A stretch of DNA of 64,000 bases from Agelaius tricolor (taxonomy: Eukaryota; Chordata; Aves; Passeriformes; Icteridae), in NCBI GenBank assembly GCA_023055355.1, contig JALJCS010000007.1, positions 1,964,001 through 2,028,000 of the forward strand. Direction: 5' to 3'. How positions within the stretch are numbered: the first letter of the stretch is position 1; the number at the start of each line of letters is the position of its first letter. Below are positions 18,371 through 31,315 of this stretch, in pieces. The position numbers and the translations under genes are program-made. The notes under the pieces were generated by a model. That model was not told the origin of the DNA. It saw only the letters and a program-made list of their open reading frames with translations, and did no database searches.

Positions 18371-18529
18371 AAAATTCCAATATTCCTGGGGGTTGCAGTT
18401 TGCAGCAGGGCCCCTTTTGGCCCTGTAGAAATCCAGAACAAAACATTTCTTGATTTAGAGCTCTGGAGATCTCATCTGGGTAAGGAGCTGCTGTGTAAAC
18501 ACTGAGAGAGCTTCCTGGAGTGAGAAATG

Positions 18530-19030
18530 CTCCCAAGGTCAGGTTTATCCTACTTTGGCAGGAGGCAAGGAGGTGAATCTCCCAAATTTCCAGTTTGACA
18601 CGTGCTTAAACCTGAAAAAAAATCCCATAAAATACACAAACAGCTCCATTTCCCCCTGTGACCGATTCACATGGGCAGTTCTTGGAGTTATGGAATGGTT
18701 TGGGTTGGGAAGGACCTTAAAAACCACCCAGTGCCATGGGCAGGGACATCTGCCACTGTCCCATCTGCCACTGAAACACTCCCAAGGTCAGGTTTATCCT
18801 GCTTTGGCAGGAGGGAAGGGGCTGTATTTCCCAAATTTCCAGTTTGACACGTGCTTAAACCTGAAAACAAACCCCATAAAATCCACAAACAGCTCCATTT
18901 CCCCCTGCCACTGATTTACTTCTCTTGGAGTCAGGGAATGGTTTGTGTTGGAAAGGACCTCCAGAATCACCCAGGGACATCTGCCACTGTCCCAGGCTGC
19001 TCCAAGCTGGCCTTGGACACTGCCAGGGAT
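18530..19030 (+). repeat. 249-bp tandem duplication
   Basis: Copies start at 18530 and 18779 with ctcccaaggtcaggtttatc and share the gtttgacacgtgcttaaacc block, then a reverse CR1 tail. The copies are moderately diverged. Confidence 0.88.
18690..18795 (-). mobile_element. CR1 3' end fragment
   Basis: atggaatggtttgggttggg followed by aaggaccttaaaaaccaccc, cut off by the second tandem copy at 18779. Confidence 0.85.
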
Positions 19031-19215
19031 GCAACAGCCACAACTGTTCCGTGCCCCCCTCTCACAGGGAGGAATTCCTTCCCAAAATCCCATCTAACCC
19101 TGCCCTCCTCCACCCCAAACCATTCCTGCCCCTCCATCCCTTGGCCCAAGTCCCTCTCCAGCTGTTTTGGAGCTCCTTTAGGCCCTGGAAAAGGCTCTAA
19201 GCTCTCCCTGGTGGA
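18935..19215 (-). mobile_element. CR1 LINE fragment
   Basis: Reverse tail gggaatggtttgtgttgg, then ctggccttggacactgccag and ggagctcctttaggccctgg in CR1 order. Confidence 0.87.
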
Positions 19216-20385
19216 TTCTTTTTCGGCCACCAGCCTCATTTGGGTGTTTGGACCGTTGGTCTGCGGTGGTGACAATTTACAAATTTACAAATCCTCTAGA
19301 GCTGGGGTGAATAACAGCTTTATTTCATATTTAAATCCAGTGGCATCTGTGGTGCTGCTGGTAAACAAATCATGTTCTTTTTTTTTTTTTTTTTTTTTGG
19401 TGCCTCTTGCTCCAGCTGCAGTTTCAGTTTTGTATTTTGTTGTTTTTTTGGTTTTTTTATTTTCTGATGAAACAGCACCAGATCAAACATCAGAGGCAAA
19501 ATTTTATTCTGTGCCAAACTCACCGGTGGCTGCAGAAAAAATCCACCACCTGAGCAGAGAATTCTGCTTCATGCAGGCTTTGAACACCTGCATAAAAAAC
19601 CTTTTACTCCCAGGATGAGCAGCTGTTAATTCATGAAGGGTCAAGTGATTTTCAACTTATTGATCTGATTTGGAGGGCTCAGAGATAAGAACCAGCAAAA
19701 AATTGGCCCCAGTGTCTGGGAGGTGACGTTTGGAAATGGGTATGGAATGTGTGGGTGACATCCTGGAGAGGCTTCAATGCTGAGAGCCAGGGAGATGCTG
19801 GGAGGAGCCAGAAAAATGGGGGAAATTGATCATTTAGTGTGGTTTAATAGTGGTACAAAGGGGCTAAAAGGTAGAAAATGGATAAAAAGACCTGCAAAAT
19901 AAAATCATCCTGTTTCTCCCTAGAACCTGGAATTCTCTCCTTAATAGGATAGAAATGTCTCTAATGTCATTTGAGTTGCATTTGGGCCTTACATTTCATA
20001 GTTTTCCACCTATGTCTTTTGTCCTTGTCAGCACAGACATTCTTGGCTGCTTTCCTTCTTTTTTTTTCCCCTTCTTTTTCTTTAATAATTTACTGTAATG
20101 ATTTTTTAAAAAGAGAAAGAAAAAAACCCCAAACAACCAAACCAAATTTAACAGCACAAAGGTTTATTAGAACAAAGCCCAAAAGCAAAAGGCAGTGATG
20201 ACACCAACCTCATCTCTTTGCCTTTTTCTCCCTCCTCCAGAGCCAAATTTCTGAAGGTTTCACTCCATTTTTTCCTGTTTCCAGTGGAATGACCCTTTAT
20301 CCATGGATTCAGTGGCTTTTTCAAAGGATCAAAATAGAATATTAAAAATAGAGAGGTTCAAGGACAGGGATCTAGGGTCTGGACA
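19216..20385. other. Unique intron 5 sequence with T runs
   Basis: It contains a T run at about 19378-19399 and further T/A-rich tracts near 20050-20130. No repeat family or gene recognised. Confidence 0.5.
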
Positions 20386-20545
20386 GGGATCTTCCTTCTT
20401 TCCAAAATATAATCTCCTGTATCATTAAATACACTAAATTATTAATTATTATTATTATATAAATACACCTAGACCACTAAAACTGAGAGAGAATTAAAAA
20501 ATAGACTTTATTGACTGGACTAGCCTGTATATCTGTTGTATATCT
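20386..20545 (-). repeat. Inverted single copy of the 360-bp repeat found at 23.05-23.72 kb
   Basis: ctttccaaaatataatctcc, cacctagaccactaaaactg and tagactttattgactgga are the complement of blocks at 23281-23370 and 23641-23710. An AT-rich stretch is inserted near 20430-20460. Confidence 0.85.
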
Positions 20546-20989
20546 GTATGTCTGCAGATTGGAGATTAATCAGAGATTAATTAGAGATTCTGTCTCTTTT
20601 CCCAACACTTCTCACTCCCTTTTCCCTCTGCCCATGCAGCCACTTTTATTAGAAGTGTTCCTCCCCCCTGCAGCCCCAGCTGATGGTGACAGCACTCAGG
20701 GGTGACTCAGGCAGGACACAGGAGCTTCATGTGACCGTGCTGTCACCCAGGATTCCTGTTCTCCCCCTGCTTCCTCCCAGACATTCCCAAGGGCTCACGA
20801 GCCTCTTGCTCCCTCTAGAGCTCTGCAGGGAGGTCCTGGAGACCACTGGGATCCTGCTGGGGGGGGATGGACCTGGAACGGGGCTCCAAATTCCTGGATT
20901 TCAGAGCAGGGCACAGGCAGAGGCTTTGATCTTGGAGGTCGATCGTGGAATGATGGAGAGGCCTGGATTGAAGGGACAATAGCAGAGAA
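20546..20989. other. Unique sequence between repeats
   Basis: It includes TATAT/CTG-rich sequence and a GC-rich part. Nothing recognised. Confidence 0.45.
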
Positions 20990-21135
20990 TTCCAGAATCC
21001 CTGGGGCTGGCAAAGCCCTGCCAGCCCATGCAGTGCCAGCTGTGCCCCATGGGCACCTTGTCCCCAGCCCAGAGCACTCAGTGCCACCTCCAGGTGCTTC
21101 TTGGGCACCTCCAGATGCTCAGCTGGGGTGATTCA
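20990..21135 (-). mobile_element. CR1-like fragment
   Basis: It has the reverse-strand block agccctgccagcccatgcag, gggcaccttgtccccagccc and agagcactcagtgccacctc, repeated at 21404 and (other strand) 21737, 61150 and 63160. Confidence 0.85.
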
Positions 21136-21245
21136 TGCTCCTGGCCACATCCACCTGCAGCTCCTGCTGGCCAAGGCAGGGTGAGGTGGATGCTGGAGAC
21201 CACCCTGGGCACAAACACCCAGGGATGGGTTTCCCTCACTTGAAA

Positions 21246-21370
21246 TGGGTGTGTTTAACAAAGCCTGGGTGTGGCACTGGGTGCCAGGGTTTAGTTGAGG
21301 GGTTGGGGCTGGGCTGGACTCAATGGTCTTGAAGGTCTCTCCCAACCCAGGGATTCTGGGAATTCTGTGG
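21246..21370 (+). mobile_element. CR1 3' end nested inside another repeat
   Basis: It runs from gtgtgtttaacaaagcctgg to cttgaaggtctctcccaacc and ends in gattctgggaattctgtgg. It interrupts a unit found unbroken, inverted, near 61255-61345. The flanks carry gaaatg and gaatg, a possible short target duplication. Confidence 0.85.
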
Positions 21371-21640
21371 AATGTCGCCTTCCCTTTTCATGGAATCCCC
21401 AGGGCTGGCCCAGCCCTGCCAGCCCATGCAGTGCCAGCTGTGCCCCATGGGCACCTTGTCCCCAGCCCAGAGCACTCAGTGCCACCTGCAGGGGACACCT
21501 GCAGGGCTGGGCACTGCAAAGCTCCCTGGGCAGCCCCTGCCAAGGCCTGAGCTCCCTTGCCATGGGCAAATTGCTGCTGCTGGCCAAGCTGAGCCTGCCC
21601 TGGCCCAGCCTGAGGCCGTTCCCTCATGAACTTCGTGCTT
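21371..21640 (-). mobile_element. CR1 LINE fragment, left arm of a perfect inverted repeat
   Basis: It has reverse-strand blocks also seen at 60930-61260 and 62900-63235 on the + strand. Bases 21404-21506 are the exact complement of 21737-21839. Confidence 0.88.
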
Positions 21641-21732
21641 TGTTCTCTGAAGTTCTCTCACTTTTGCCCAGTCTCAAGGGATCTCCTATAAATGTGGGGA
21701 CAACTCAGAGTCCATCTGAGGTGATGGAGTCC

Positions 21733-21860
21733 CCATCCCTGCAGGTGTCCCCTGCAGGTGGCACTGAGTGCTCTGGGCTGGGGACAAGGTGCCCATGGGG
21801 CACAGCTGGCACTGCATGGGCTGGCAGGGCTGGGCCAGCACCAGGGATTCTGGAATTCCA
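21733..21860 (+). mobile_element. CR1 fragment, right arm of a perfect inverted repeat
   Basis: It runs from ccctgcaggtgtcccctgca through actgagtgctctgggctggg to gctggcagggctgggccagc, complementary to 21404-21506 over 103 bp without mismatch. Confidence 0.9.
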
Positions 21861-23045
21861 TGACTTCAGCTCCCAAATCAGTGACACTTGAAGGCACTTT
21901 TGAAGTCCAGTCTCTACCAAACCCCCCAAGAGAGTGTCCAGGTAACATTTCCAACCTCAGCTTTGTATTCCAGCCAGGACTGCTCCTGTTCCCATTGCTT
22001 TTTCTGGAAGGGCTCTGACCTTACACCTCTTGCAATAACAAACATTCCCAAGAGATTTTTTCCTAGCCTGGTTTGGAGGGAAAAGCTGATGGGAGCAGTG
22101 AATCCTGGGCTGTGCCCTCACACATGTGAGACCTTGATGTCTGTGGAAAGGGTTTCCAAAGTCAAACCCTGTCCCAACTCTGGGGAATTCCATCCTTGTG
22201 CTCATCAGGTGCCTGTATCAGGAGCCACCAGGGATAGTTCTAGAGAGAAACAGGGTCTGAAGTGGCTCTTACACCCCAAAACCCCTTTCATCCTCATCAA
22301 AGACTCCCATGATGAGCCCAGAATGATTGGCTTCCATCCACACAGCCCTGAGCTCATTTCTGGGTGGTTTTCCATCAATTTATGGGAATGTTGAACCCAG
22401 AGGCTCTTGGAGTTTGATGTTAGCTCATGCTGCTGGTTTGCTGGGACTGCTGTGACACGTTCAGTGTGACTTTTGGAGGCACCCAAACAAGAGAGTCAAG
22501 AGCCCAAGAGCCCAAGGCCAGAGTTTCAGGATGACTTTCGGGGGGTTTTGGTCCCTTTTTCCAGTCACCAGTGAGGTCAGGTCCTCTGTGCCTGACTCAG
22601 TTTTGGGCAATCTGTCTGTGCAGACACCCTGGGTGTATTATGCAAGTGTCGTTAGAAATAAAATCTGTACCATAACACATAAAACCCAGGAGGTGTTTAT
22701 GGCCCTGCTGTCATCCCAAACCAGGAATACCCACAAACCCCACATTTAACTCCCAATCCCTCCAATCCAACCCTTGTTAACCAGCCCCATAAATGATGAA
22801 TAACTCAGGAGTGATAAAGCCACTTAAGCTGGATGGAAAGGGGACAGAAGGAGCAGGGAATAAAAGCCAGGTGGAATTGCTGGTGAGCAGCAGTGACCCA
22901 GGTTTATGGTTCATGGGGCTGTGGTTAACCAGGATGTGGCTCATGAGCACAAGGAGTGACCCAAGTGTCCTCCTGCTCTGCCAGCCCATGTCACACCCCC
23001 ACACAGGCTTGGTCGAGTCTGTTCTGGAAAAAATTGTTTTTAAAA
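21861..23045. other. Unique intron 5 sequence
   Basis: No family recognised. It contains TGTGGTT (22920-22926) followed by GGATGTGG (22932-22939), possible RUNX and ETS/RUNX-type motifs. Confidence 0.5.
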
Positions 23046-23049
23046 AAAC

Positions 23050-23720
23050 AAAATCATCTCCATCTTCTTTATTCTGGTCTTGTAGACTGGAATTACAGCT
23101 CCATTGTTATTGGGGTTTCCCCTGCATTTATTTTCTACATAGAAACCTCTCCAGAACCTTCTAAAGAAATGAATTGATGCCATGTTCTAGCAGAGCAGTT
23201 GACAAAAAAATCCCCAAACTGGAAGCCAGATGGAAATACTGCAGATTAGCCCAGTAAATAAAGTATATTTTTAAATTCTTTCTCTGTTTCAGTGGTCTAG
23301 GTGTTGTGCTTAGTGTTACAGGGAATTACATTTTGGAAAGGAGGAAAATCCCTGCCCAGGCCATTCACTTGAGTGCTGGACTAGGTGATCCCTGTGGGTT
23401 CCTTTCTCCTCTTCTTTAATCTGGTTTTGTAGACTGAAATCACAGTCACATTTCACTGCATTTCACTCTTGTTGGGGTTTTTCCTGCGTTTATTTTCTAT
23501 CTAGAAACTTCTCCAGAACCTTCTGACAAAATAAATGGATTATGTGTTCTAGCAGAGCAGCAGGTGTCAGAGCCCAAACTGGAAGTCAGATGGAAATAGT
23601 GCAGATTAGTCCAATAAATAAAGTAGATTTTAAAATTCTCTCTCTGTTTTAGTGGTCTAGGTGTTTATTTAGTGATACAGGGAATTATATTTCGGAAAGG
23701 AGGAAGATCTCTGTCCATTT
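23050..23720 (+). repeat. Tandem duplication with a 347-362-bp period
   Basis: Two units share cttctttattctgg, cctttctccagaacc-like blocks, gttctagcagagcag, actggaagccagatggaaat and cagtggtctaggtgtt. Anchors are offset by 347 bp at the start and 360-362 bp later, because the second unit carries a small insertion. It includes aataaataaagta. Unknown family, possibly LTR-derived. Confidence 0.9.
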
Positions 23721-25190
23721 TACATTTCTATTTAATATTCTATTTAAATTTAGCTTTATTTATAGAGAAATTTCTATTTCATTTCACATTTCTATTGAAA
23801 TTTCTATTGAAATTTGGCCTTATATATAGAGCTATTTCTATTTAATTTTTACATTTCTATTTAATATCCTACTTACATTCCTATTGAAATTCCTATTGAA
23901 ATTTCTACTGAAATTTAATCCCATTCATGGAGCTATTTCTATTTCATTTTTACATTTCTGTTTACTATCCTATTTACATTCCTATTAAAATTTCTGTTGA
24001 AATTTGGCCATATTTACAGAGCAACTTCTATTTCATTTTTAAATTTCTGTTGAGATTTCTGTTGAAATTTCGCCCTATTTATAAAGCTATTTCTATTTCA
24101 TTTTTACATTTCTATTGAAATTGGGCCTTACTGATTGACCTATTTCTATTTAATTTTTACATTTGTATTTAATATTCTATTTAACATTCTATTTACCTTT
24201 CTATTGACATTTCTATTGAAATTTAGCCATATTTATAGACTTATTTCTATTTCATTTTCACATTTCTATTGAAATTTGGCCATATTTATAGAGTTATTTC
24301 TATTTCATTTTCACATTTCTATTGAAATTTAGCCATATTTATAGAGTTATTTCTATTGAGTTTTTACATTTCTATTGAAATTTGGCCATGTTTATAGAGC
24401 TATTTCTATTTAATTTTCACATTTCTATTGACATTTCTATTGAAATTTGGCCATATTGATGGAGTTGTTTCTATTTCATTTTTACATTTCTATTGAAATT
24501 TGGCCATATTTATAGAGTTATTTCTATTGAGTTTTCACATTTCTATTGAAATTTAGCCATATTTATAGAGTTATTTCTATTGAGTTTTGACATTTCTATT
24601 GAAATTTGGCCATATTTATAGACTTAATTCTATTTCATTTTTACATTTCTATTGAAATTTGGCCATGTTTATAGACCTATTTCTATTTCATTTTCACATT
24701 TCTATTGACATTTCTACTGAAATTTGGCCATATTTATAGACTTATTTCTATTTCATTTTTACATTTCTATTGAAATTTGGCCATGTTTATAGAGCTATTT
24801 CTATTTCATTTTCACATTTCTATTGACATTTCTATTGAAATTTGGCCATATTTATAGACCTATTTCTATTGAGTTTTTACATTTCTATTGAAATTTGGCC
24901 ATATTTATAGAGTTATCTCTATTTAATTTTCACATTTCTATTGACATTTCTATTGAAATTTGGCCATATTGATGGAGTTATTTCTATTGAGTTTTTACAT
25001 TTCTATTGAAATTTGGCCATATTTATAGACCTATTTCTATTTCATTTTCACATTTCTATTGAAATTTAGCCATATTTATAGAGTTATTTCTATTGAGTTT
25101 TTACATTTCTATTGAAATTTGGCCATATTTATGGAGTTATTTCTATTTCATTTTTACATTTCTATTGAAATTTAGCCCTATTGATAGACA
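23721..25190 (+). repeat. AT-rich minisatellite, 53-bp unit
   Basis: The unit is acatttctattgaaatttgg, then ccatatttatagagttattt, then ctatttcattttc, 53 bp in all. Many units carry an extra 12-bp acatttctattg, giving 65 bp. The left end (to about 24100) is more irregular, with ttaatattctattta variants. Roughly two dozen units. Confidence 0.95.
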
Positions 25191-25500
25191 TAACTGAAGC
25201 AAACAATAAAATTGCGTGGAAGGGAAGAAGCTCCTGACTGGGGCTGGAGCCAGGTGCTGCAATGAGGGCGAGGGAGGAAGAGCCCCAATTTCCTCCCAGC
25301 AATTCCTGGTTCCCCTCTCGGGGTGGTGTCCCCGGTGTCTCTGGCTGGCCCCAGAGATCCCTGCCAGCCCTGAGTCCCCTGCTGCAGAGACAAAGATGCT
25401 GCAGCTGCTGCCAGGCAATGTTTTTACTGCTGCCAAGGCCAACACCATCAGCTGAGGTCTTCTCAAAGGTGCAGAATGTTATTTCTGCTCTTTGACAAAT
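25191..25500. other. Sequence separating two minisatellite blocks (left part)
   Basis: GC-rich for this intron. No family recognised. The block 25191-26744 as a whole splits one minisatellite and probably arrived as insertions. Confidence 0.5.
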
Positions 25501-26040
25501 GCCAGGAGTAAATGCAGGGGTAGTGTTGAGTTTTATCTTCTTTTCTTTGCCAAGGTTGTGATTAAATGTGTGAGAGGGTATTTCTTGTTGGCACTCAGAT
25601 GTTTATCAGTTCTTATCTCTGTCACAGTCTCACAAACCCTGAGTTCTGCAGCACTTCACTCCAACAAACTAAAAATGGAGCCCTGTCTCTCTCTCCAAGG
25701 CCTTTGAAGGATAAACTGTCCAATTAACAAATGACACCTCAATTATTTTCACTTTTAACCCAATACCCAACCACCCATGCCCACAATGGGGACTTTTTTA
25801 TCCAATGACACAAAACCACCCAAACCCATGGAGGAGAAGGTGAAGAAGAAGGAGCAGCCTCCATCCTAAACCCTCCATCTTGCTTTCTCTCTATTCCTGT
25901 ATTCTAAACCCTTAAACTCTGAGTTTCCCCCCTGTGATATCACACACTTCTATTCAAACTCCACACCTAAAATCTCAGTTTTATTATTGAAATTTTGGAA
26001 GCTTCTCCATGACCTCAGGTCGAATTCTCTTGGGGATCAG
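25501..26040 (-). mobile_element. Probable degraded LTR fragment
   Basis: The region contains ctgtgatatcacacacttct and attcaaactccacacc, which recur inverted at about 34955-35045. It also contains a GGAG/GAAG-rich block and a TTTTATTATTG stretch (AATAA on the - strand). The style is that of a songbird ERV LTR, but no termini or target duplication could be fixed, so orientation and class are tentative. Confidence 0.5.
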
Positions 26041-26744
26041 TGCCTGGCAGCACAGAAAGTCTGGATTTTTCAGCAACCAGAGTTCCAGCAGGGTAGCAGA
26101 ACTTTTCCCAAAACAGAGCCATGCTGTGCACAGCACAACTTGGAAAAGGCCTTCACAATTTTCTTGCTGAATAATAGAGAAACTGAGCCTTGTCCTCTGC
26201 TGTGGCTTCATAAAATGTTTTAATTCTCTGTGGACGAGCTGTAGGGATTTTTTTTTTTATTTTATTTTTTCCATTCCCTTCTTTCTTGGCATTGCAGTAG
26301 CAGCTGATTTTCAGAGCTGGAATTGATCTGCTGCTGGCCTCAGCCACAGCGTGGGGGTTTTGCAGCCTGCCTGGGGGATCTGAGCACCCACTCCTCTGTG
26401 CTTTGAACAAGTGCTGCTGCTCAGACTCCCGTGGCAGTTTTGGAAAAGCCACCCATGATTTCCCAACCTCCCTGAACCAAGTGCCTTTAGAAAGCCCAGG
26501 TAACTCACCAGAGTCAGGAATATCAGATAAACCCTGACTCTTAGGGGTAACCGCCTTTTTTGTTACAAACAGAGTGTAGATGATTTAAATAGAAATTAAT
26601 TTTGTTTCCCCGAAAGCTTTGAGCAGTTGCCATGGAGGGAATGAATCCAGCACCAGCATTCTACACCCCATAAAACCTTTCAGTGCCTTGCAGGGTGTTC
26701 GAGCTCTACCAGAAACAAGGAGTTTGCTTTTCTCAACCCTCAAG
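26041..26744. other. Sequence separating two minisatellite blocks (right part)
   Basis: No family recognised. It contains a T-rich run near 26249-26272. Confidence 0.45.
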
Positions 26745-27860
<1,116 letters not shown>

Positions 27861-27861
27861 T

Positions 27862-28292
<431 letters not shown>

Positions 28293-28449
28293 AGACTAAA
28301 GCACCAGGAGGAACTGAAGGATTTGATGTTCCCAGGGAATGCCCAGCTCTGCACACAGGGGTTGTGTTGTTCAGGTGCTGAGGGCAGCAGAACTCCAGTT
28401 CTGTCTGAGTGAAATGGAGTGAGGGTGGAGCAGATGTGCAAGGAGACAT

Positions 28450-28845
28450 CTCAGAATCAGGGAATGGTTTGGGGTGGAAGGGATCTTAAGGATCGTTTCA
28501 TTCCACCCCAGACAGCTTCCATGGTCCCAGGCTGCTCCAGCCCCAGTGTCCAGCCTGGCCTTGGGCACTGCCAGGGATCCAGGGGTGGAATTCCATGCCA
28601 GCCCTGCCCACCCTGCCAGGGAACAATTCCTCATTGCCAAGATCCCACCCAGCCCTGCCCTCTGGCACTGGCAGCCATTCCCTGGGTGCTGTCCCTGCAT
28701 CCCCTGGAAATTGTCTCTCTCCAGCTTTCCTGGGGCTCCTGCAGGCCCTGCAAGGCCACCCTGAGCTCAGCCCAAAGCTTCTCCTGTGCAGGTGAACAAT
28801 CCCAGCTGTGCCAGCCTTTCCTCCCAGCCTTTCCTCCATCCCTCT
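28450..28845 (-). mobile_element. CR1 LINE fragment
   Basis: Reverse tail gggaatggtttggggtggaa, then the full block order to cttctcctgtgcaggtgaac and ccagctgtgccagcctttcc. Complement of the + copies at 15645, 32655, 46660 and 52635. Confidence 0.93.
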
Positions 28846-28849
28846 GCTC

Positions 28850-29772
28850 ATCAGAGGCAATCTTTGGCCTCAGTCACCATCCCAACAGGGCATTTGCATA
28901 TTGTTATCAAAATGTAAATTGAGGTTTGGGATGAGTTTCTTGCACCCCTCCCACACTCTTGGCAGAAGTTCTGGATGTTGCTTAAGTGGAATTGTCCCGG
29001 GAGAACAGAGCAGCAGCACTCAAACACCCTGCAGGGAATGAGACTCACAGCTTGAGGCTGCTTAACCAGGAAAGAAATGTTTCATCCTTCAGCTAAAATA
29101 GTTTAGAAAACTCAGGTTTTCTTCTGGAGCCTTCACTTACCTGAGTTGCATCATGATCCATGTTTTTAGTGGAAAAATCTGATATATTTTTTGGATTTGA
29201 GGACAGGCCTTAAAACACATACCCTGTCAGAGTAAGACTTCTTATTTATTTATTCTTATTTCTTTGGTTTGTTGTTTGAGTTTTTTTATTTAAATTGTGG
29301 TTGAATTGTCCCTGAAAAATATCCTCAGTGAACCAGGCAGCTGCGCACATAAAAAAGATATTTGCGTATGCAAATTCCAGATTTGCATATTCAATTACCT
29401 GGGCATGCTCACGGGTTGCAGACAATGAATAAACTCTAGTTCTTTGAATATGCATCTGCTTGAAACCAAATCTTCCTGCAGGCAAACCTTCTGCTGGAAA
29501 TCAATTCTTCAGTTGGGAGAAGAGTTAATATTTAATGAGATTCTGCATTTTAAGGAGGAAGTGGAGATTGGATCCACACGGAAGCAGCGCTGGGATCTGC
29601 CTGACCCAAATGCATGCAAAGGCTTCCCTGGAATTCATATCCCATGTTTTAGGCAAATGAACTGCACAGTGAGGGAGGTTTGAGGCATCTCACCAGGAAA
29701 GGTTGGGCTCCCCCCAGCAGGAATTCACAGCTTTGTTATTGCTGAGTCACTCATGACACAGCACAAAGGGAG
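28850..29772. other. Unique block after exon 6 with octamer motifs
   Basis: Non-repetitive. It contains atttgcat at 28892-28899 and the paired octamers at 29367-29389 (separate entry). Confidence 0.55.
29340..29455. promoter_or_regulatory. Candidate element with two inverted POU octamers
   Basis: ATGCAAAT (29368-29375) and ATTTGCAT (29381-29388) face each other with a 5-bp spacer. With flanking T and A the arms are 9 bp and perfect. An atatgcat lies about 60 bp further on. Such a spacing suits POU dimers. Function is inference. Confidence 0.35.
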
Positions 29773-29774
29773 TG

Positions 29775-30050
29775 GGGGATCATGGAGTGGTGTAGGGTGG
29801 AAGGGATTAAAGCTCATCCAGCTCCACCCCTGCCATGGCAGGGACACCTCCCACTGTCCCAGGTGCTCCCAGCCCCAGTGTCCAGCCTGGCCTTGGGCAC
29901 TGCCAGGGATCCAGGGGCATCCCCACCCTCCCAGGGAAGGATTTTTTCCCAAGACCCCATCCAGCCCTGCCCTCTGGCACTGGGAGCCATTCCCTGGGTC
30001 CTGGCACTGCCAAAGGGAGAGGGACTGAGGCAAAATCCAGGTCTCCAAGG
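29775..30050 (-). mobile_element. CR1 LINE fragment
   Basis: Reverse tail catggagtggtgtagggtgg, then gccatggcagggacacctcc and the ccttgggcactgccagggat block. Its right half lies in the 441-bp duplicated segment. Confidence 0.88.
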
Positions 30051-30357
30051 GATTTTCCCAAGTTCACAGGACAATGCACCAGGCCAGGAATGGGATGGGC
30101 CAAAACCACAACACCCATGGTGTGATGTTTGTCTGGTGTGAGGACTGGGCAAAGGATGGGAAAAGCGTTCAGAGGGGAGAAGAAATCACAGGTTCAAACA
30201 GAAAAGCAGCCAGAGAATCCCAGAATCCCAGAGTGGTTTGGGTTGGGAGGGGTTTTAGGGATCACCCAGAGCCACCCCTGCCATGGCAGGGACACCTCCC
30301 ACTGTCCCCAGTGTCCAACCTGGCCTTGGGCACTGCCAGGGATCCAGGGGCAGCCCC
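29917..30357. repeat. 441-bp segment duplicated at 13613-14053
   Basis: Direct copy of the segment in intron 5, about 97 % identical by eye and gap-free, 16.3 kb away and on the other side of exon 6. Confidence 0.92.
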
Positions 30358-30585
30358 AGCTGCTCTGGGACACCTCTCCCAAGGCCTCACCACCCCCTGA
30401 GGGGAGAATCCCTTCCCAAAACCCCATCCAAGCTGCCATCTCTTTAAAACCATTCCCCTTTTCCTGTCACTCTCTGCCTGCATAAAAATCCTTCTCCTTT
30501 CCTTTTAGAACCTCTGAGCTCTCCCTGGAGCCTTCTCGTCCCCAGGCCCAGCACCCCCAGCTCTCCCAGCTTTTCCAATGATTCT
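30225..30585 (-). mobile_element. CR1 LINE fragment
   Basis: Reverse tail gagtggtttgggttgggagg through cctggccttgggcactgcca to ggagccttctcgtccccagg. Longer to the right than its partner at 13905. Confidence 0.9.
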
Positions 30586-31064
30586 GTTTTGCTCCCTTCA
30601 TTTTTAAGTGGGCTTCAAAGTCCTCAGATTTGACTTCTCACTGAGATTTCCACATCACAGCCATGACCACTCCGACGTTTTTTCCCTGCATTCCTTTGAT
30701 GGATCTGTGGTGAGCCCTGTCAAACCAGGCCTGCCATGGGCTGAAGGGATTTAGAAGGATTTCAGCCTTCTTGGATTGGGATGGGAATCAAAACAAAACC
30801 TGCTGGATTTGAGTGGTTTCCTTTCAGGAATGGATATTTGGGAACATTCCCCCAGCTCCATGACTCACTCAGTCACTTGGGCTGAAGGAATTCCAAACAG
30901 GCCGAGATGTTTTCTCCTGGCTCACCAGAGATCTAGACAAACCTGCTGAGCTCCAAAGCCAACTCCAACAACAGCTTTTGATTAATTTCCTAAAACCAAC
31001 TCCAACAACCATTTTTGATTCGTTTCCTTCATGATTTTGATGGTTCTCAGACAGCCTGGATTCC
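30586..31064. other. Unique intron 6 sequence
   Basis: Two short ccaactccaacaac repeats near 30958 and 31000. Otherwise nothing recognised. Confidence 0.5.
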
Positions 31065-31315
31065 AATAAGTGCAAGGGGCCAGGGGAAGTTCAGATTAGG
31101 GATTAGAAACAATTTTTCCCTCTCAGAGTGGTCAGGCCTTGGGCTGAGCTGCCCAGGGAGGTTTGGAGTCACTGGAATTGTCCCAGAGCAGTCTGGATGT
31201 GGCCTTGGGGACAGGGATTGGGGTGATGCTGGTGGGGCTGAAGGTGATCCTGAGGGGCTCTTCCAACCTTCCTGGGATTCTGTGGCTTTTGGGCTCTCTG
31301 GGATGTGTGGAGGTG
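31065..31315 (+). mobile_element. CR1 LINE fragment
   Basis: It contains ttgggctgagctgcccaggg, gaggtttggagtcactgg and a tail ctcttccaaccttcctggga ttctgtgg. Confidence 0.85.

Noticed and set aside
25501..26040. Full annotation as a named LTR family with termini
   Set aside because: TG...CA ends and a target duplication could not be located, so it is kept as a tentative fragment.
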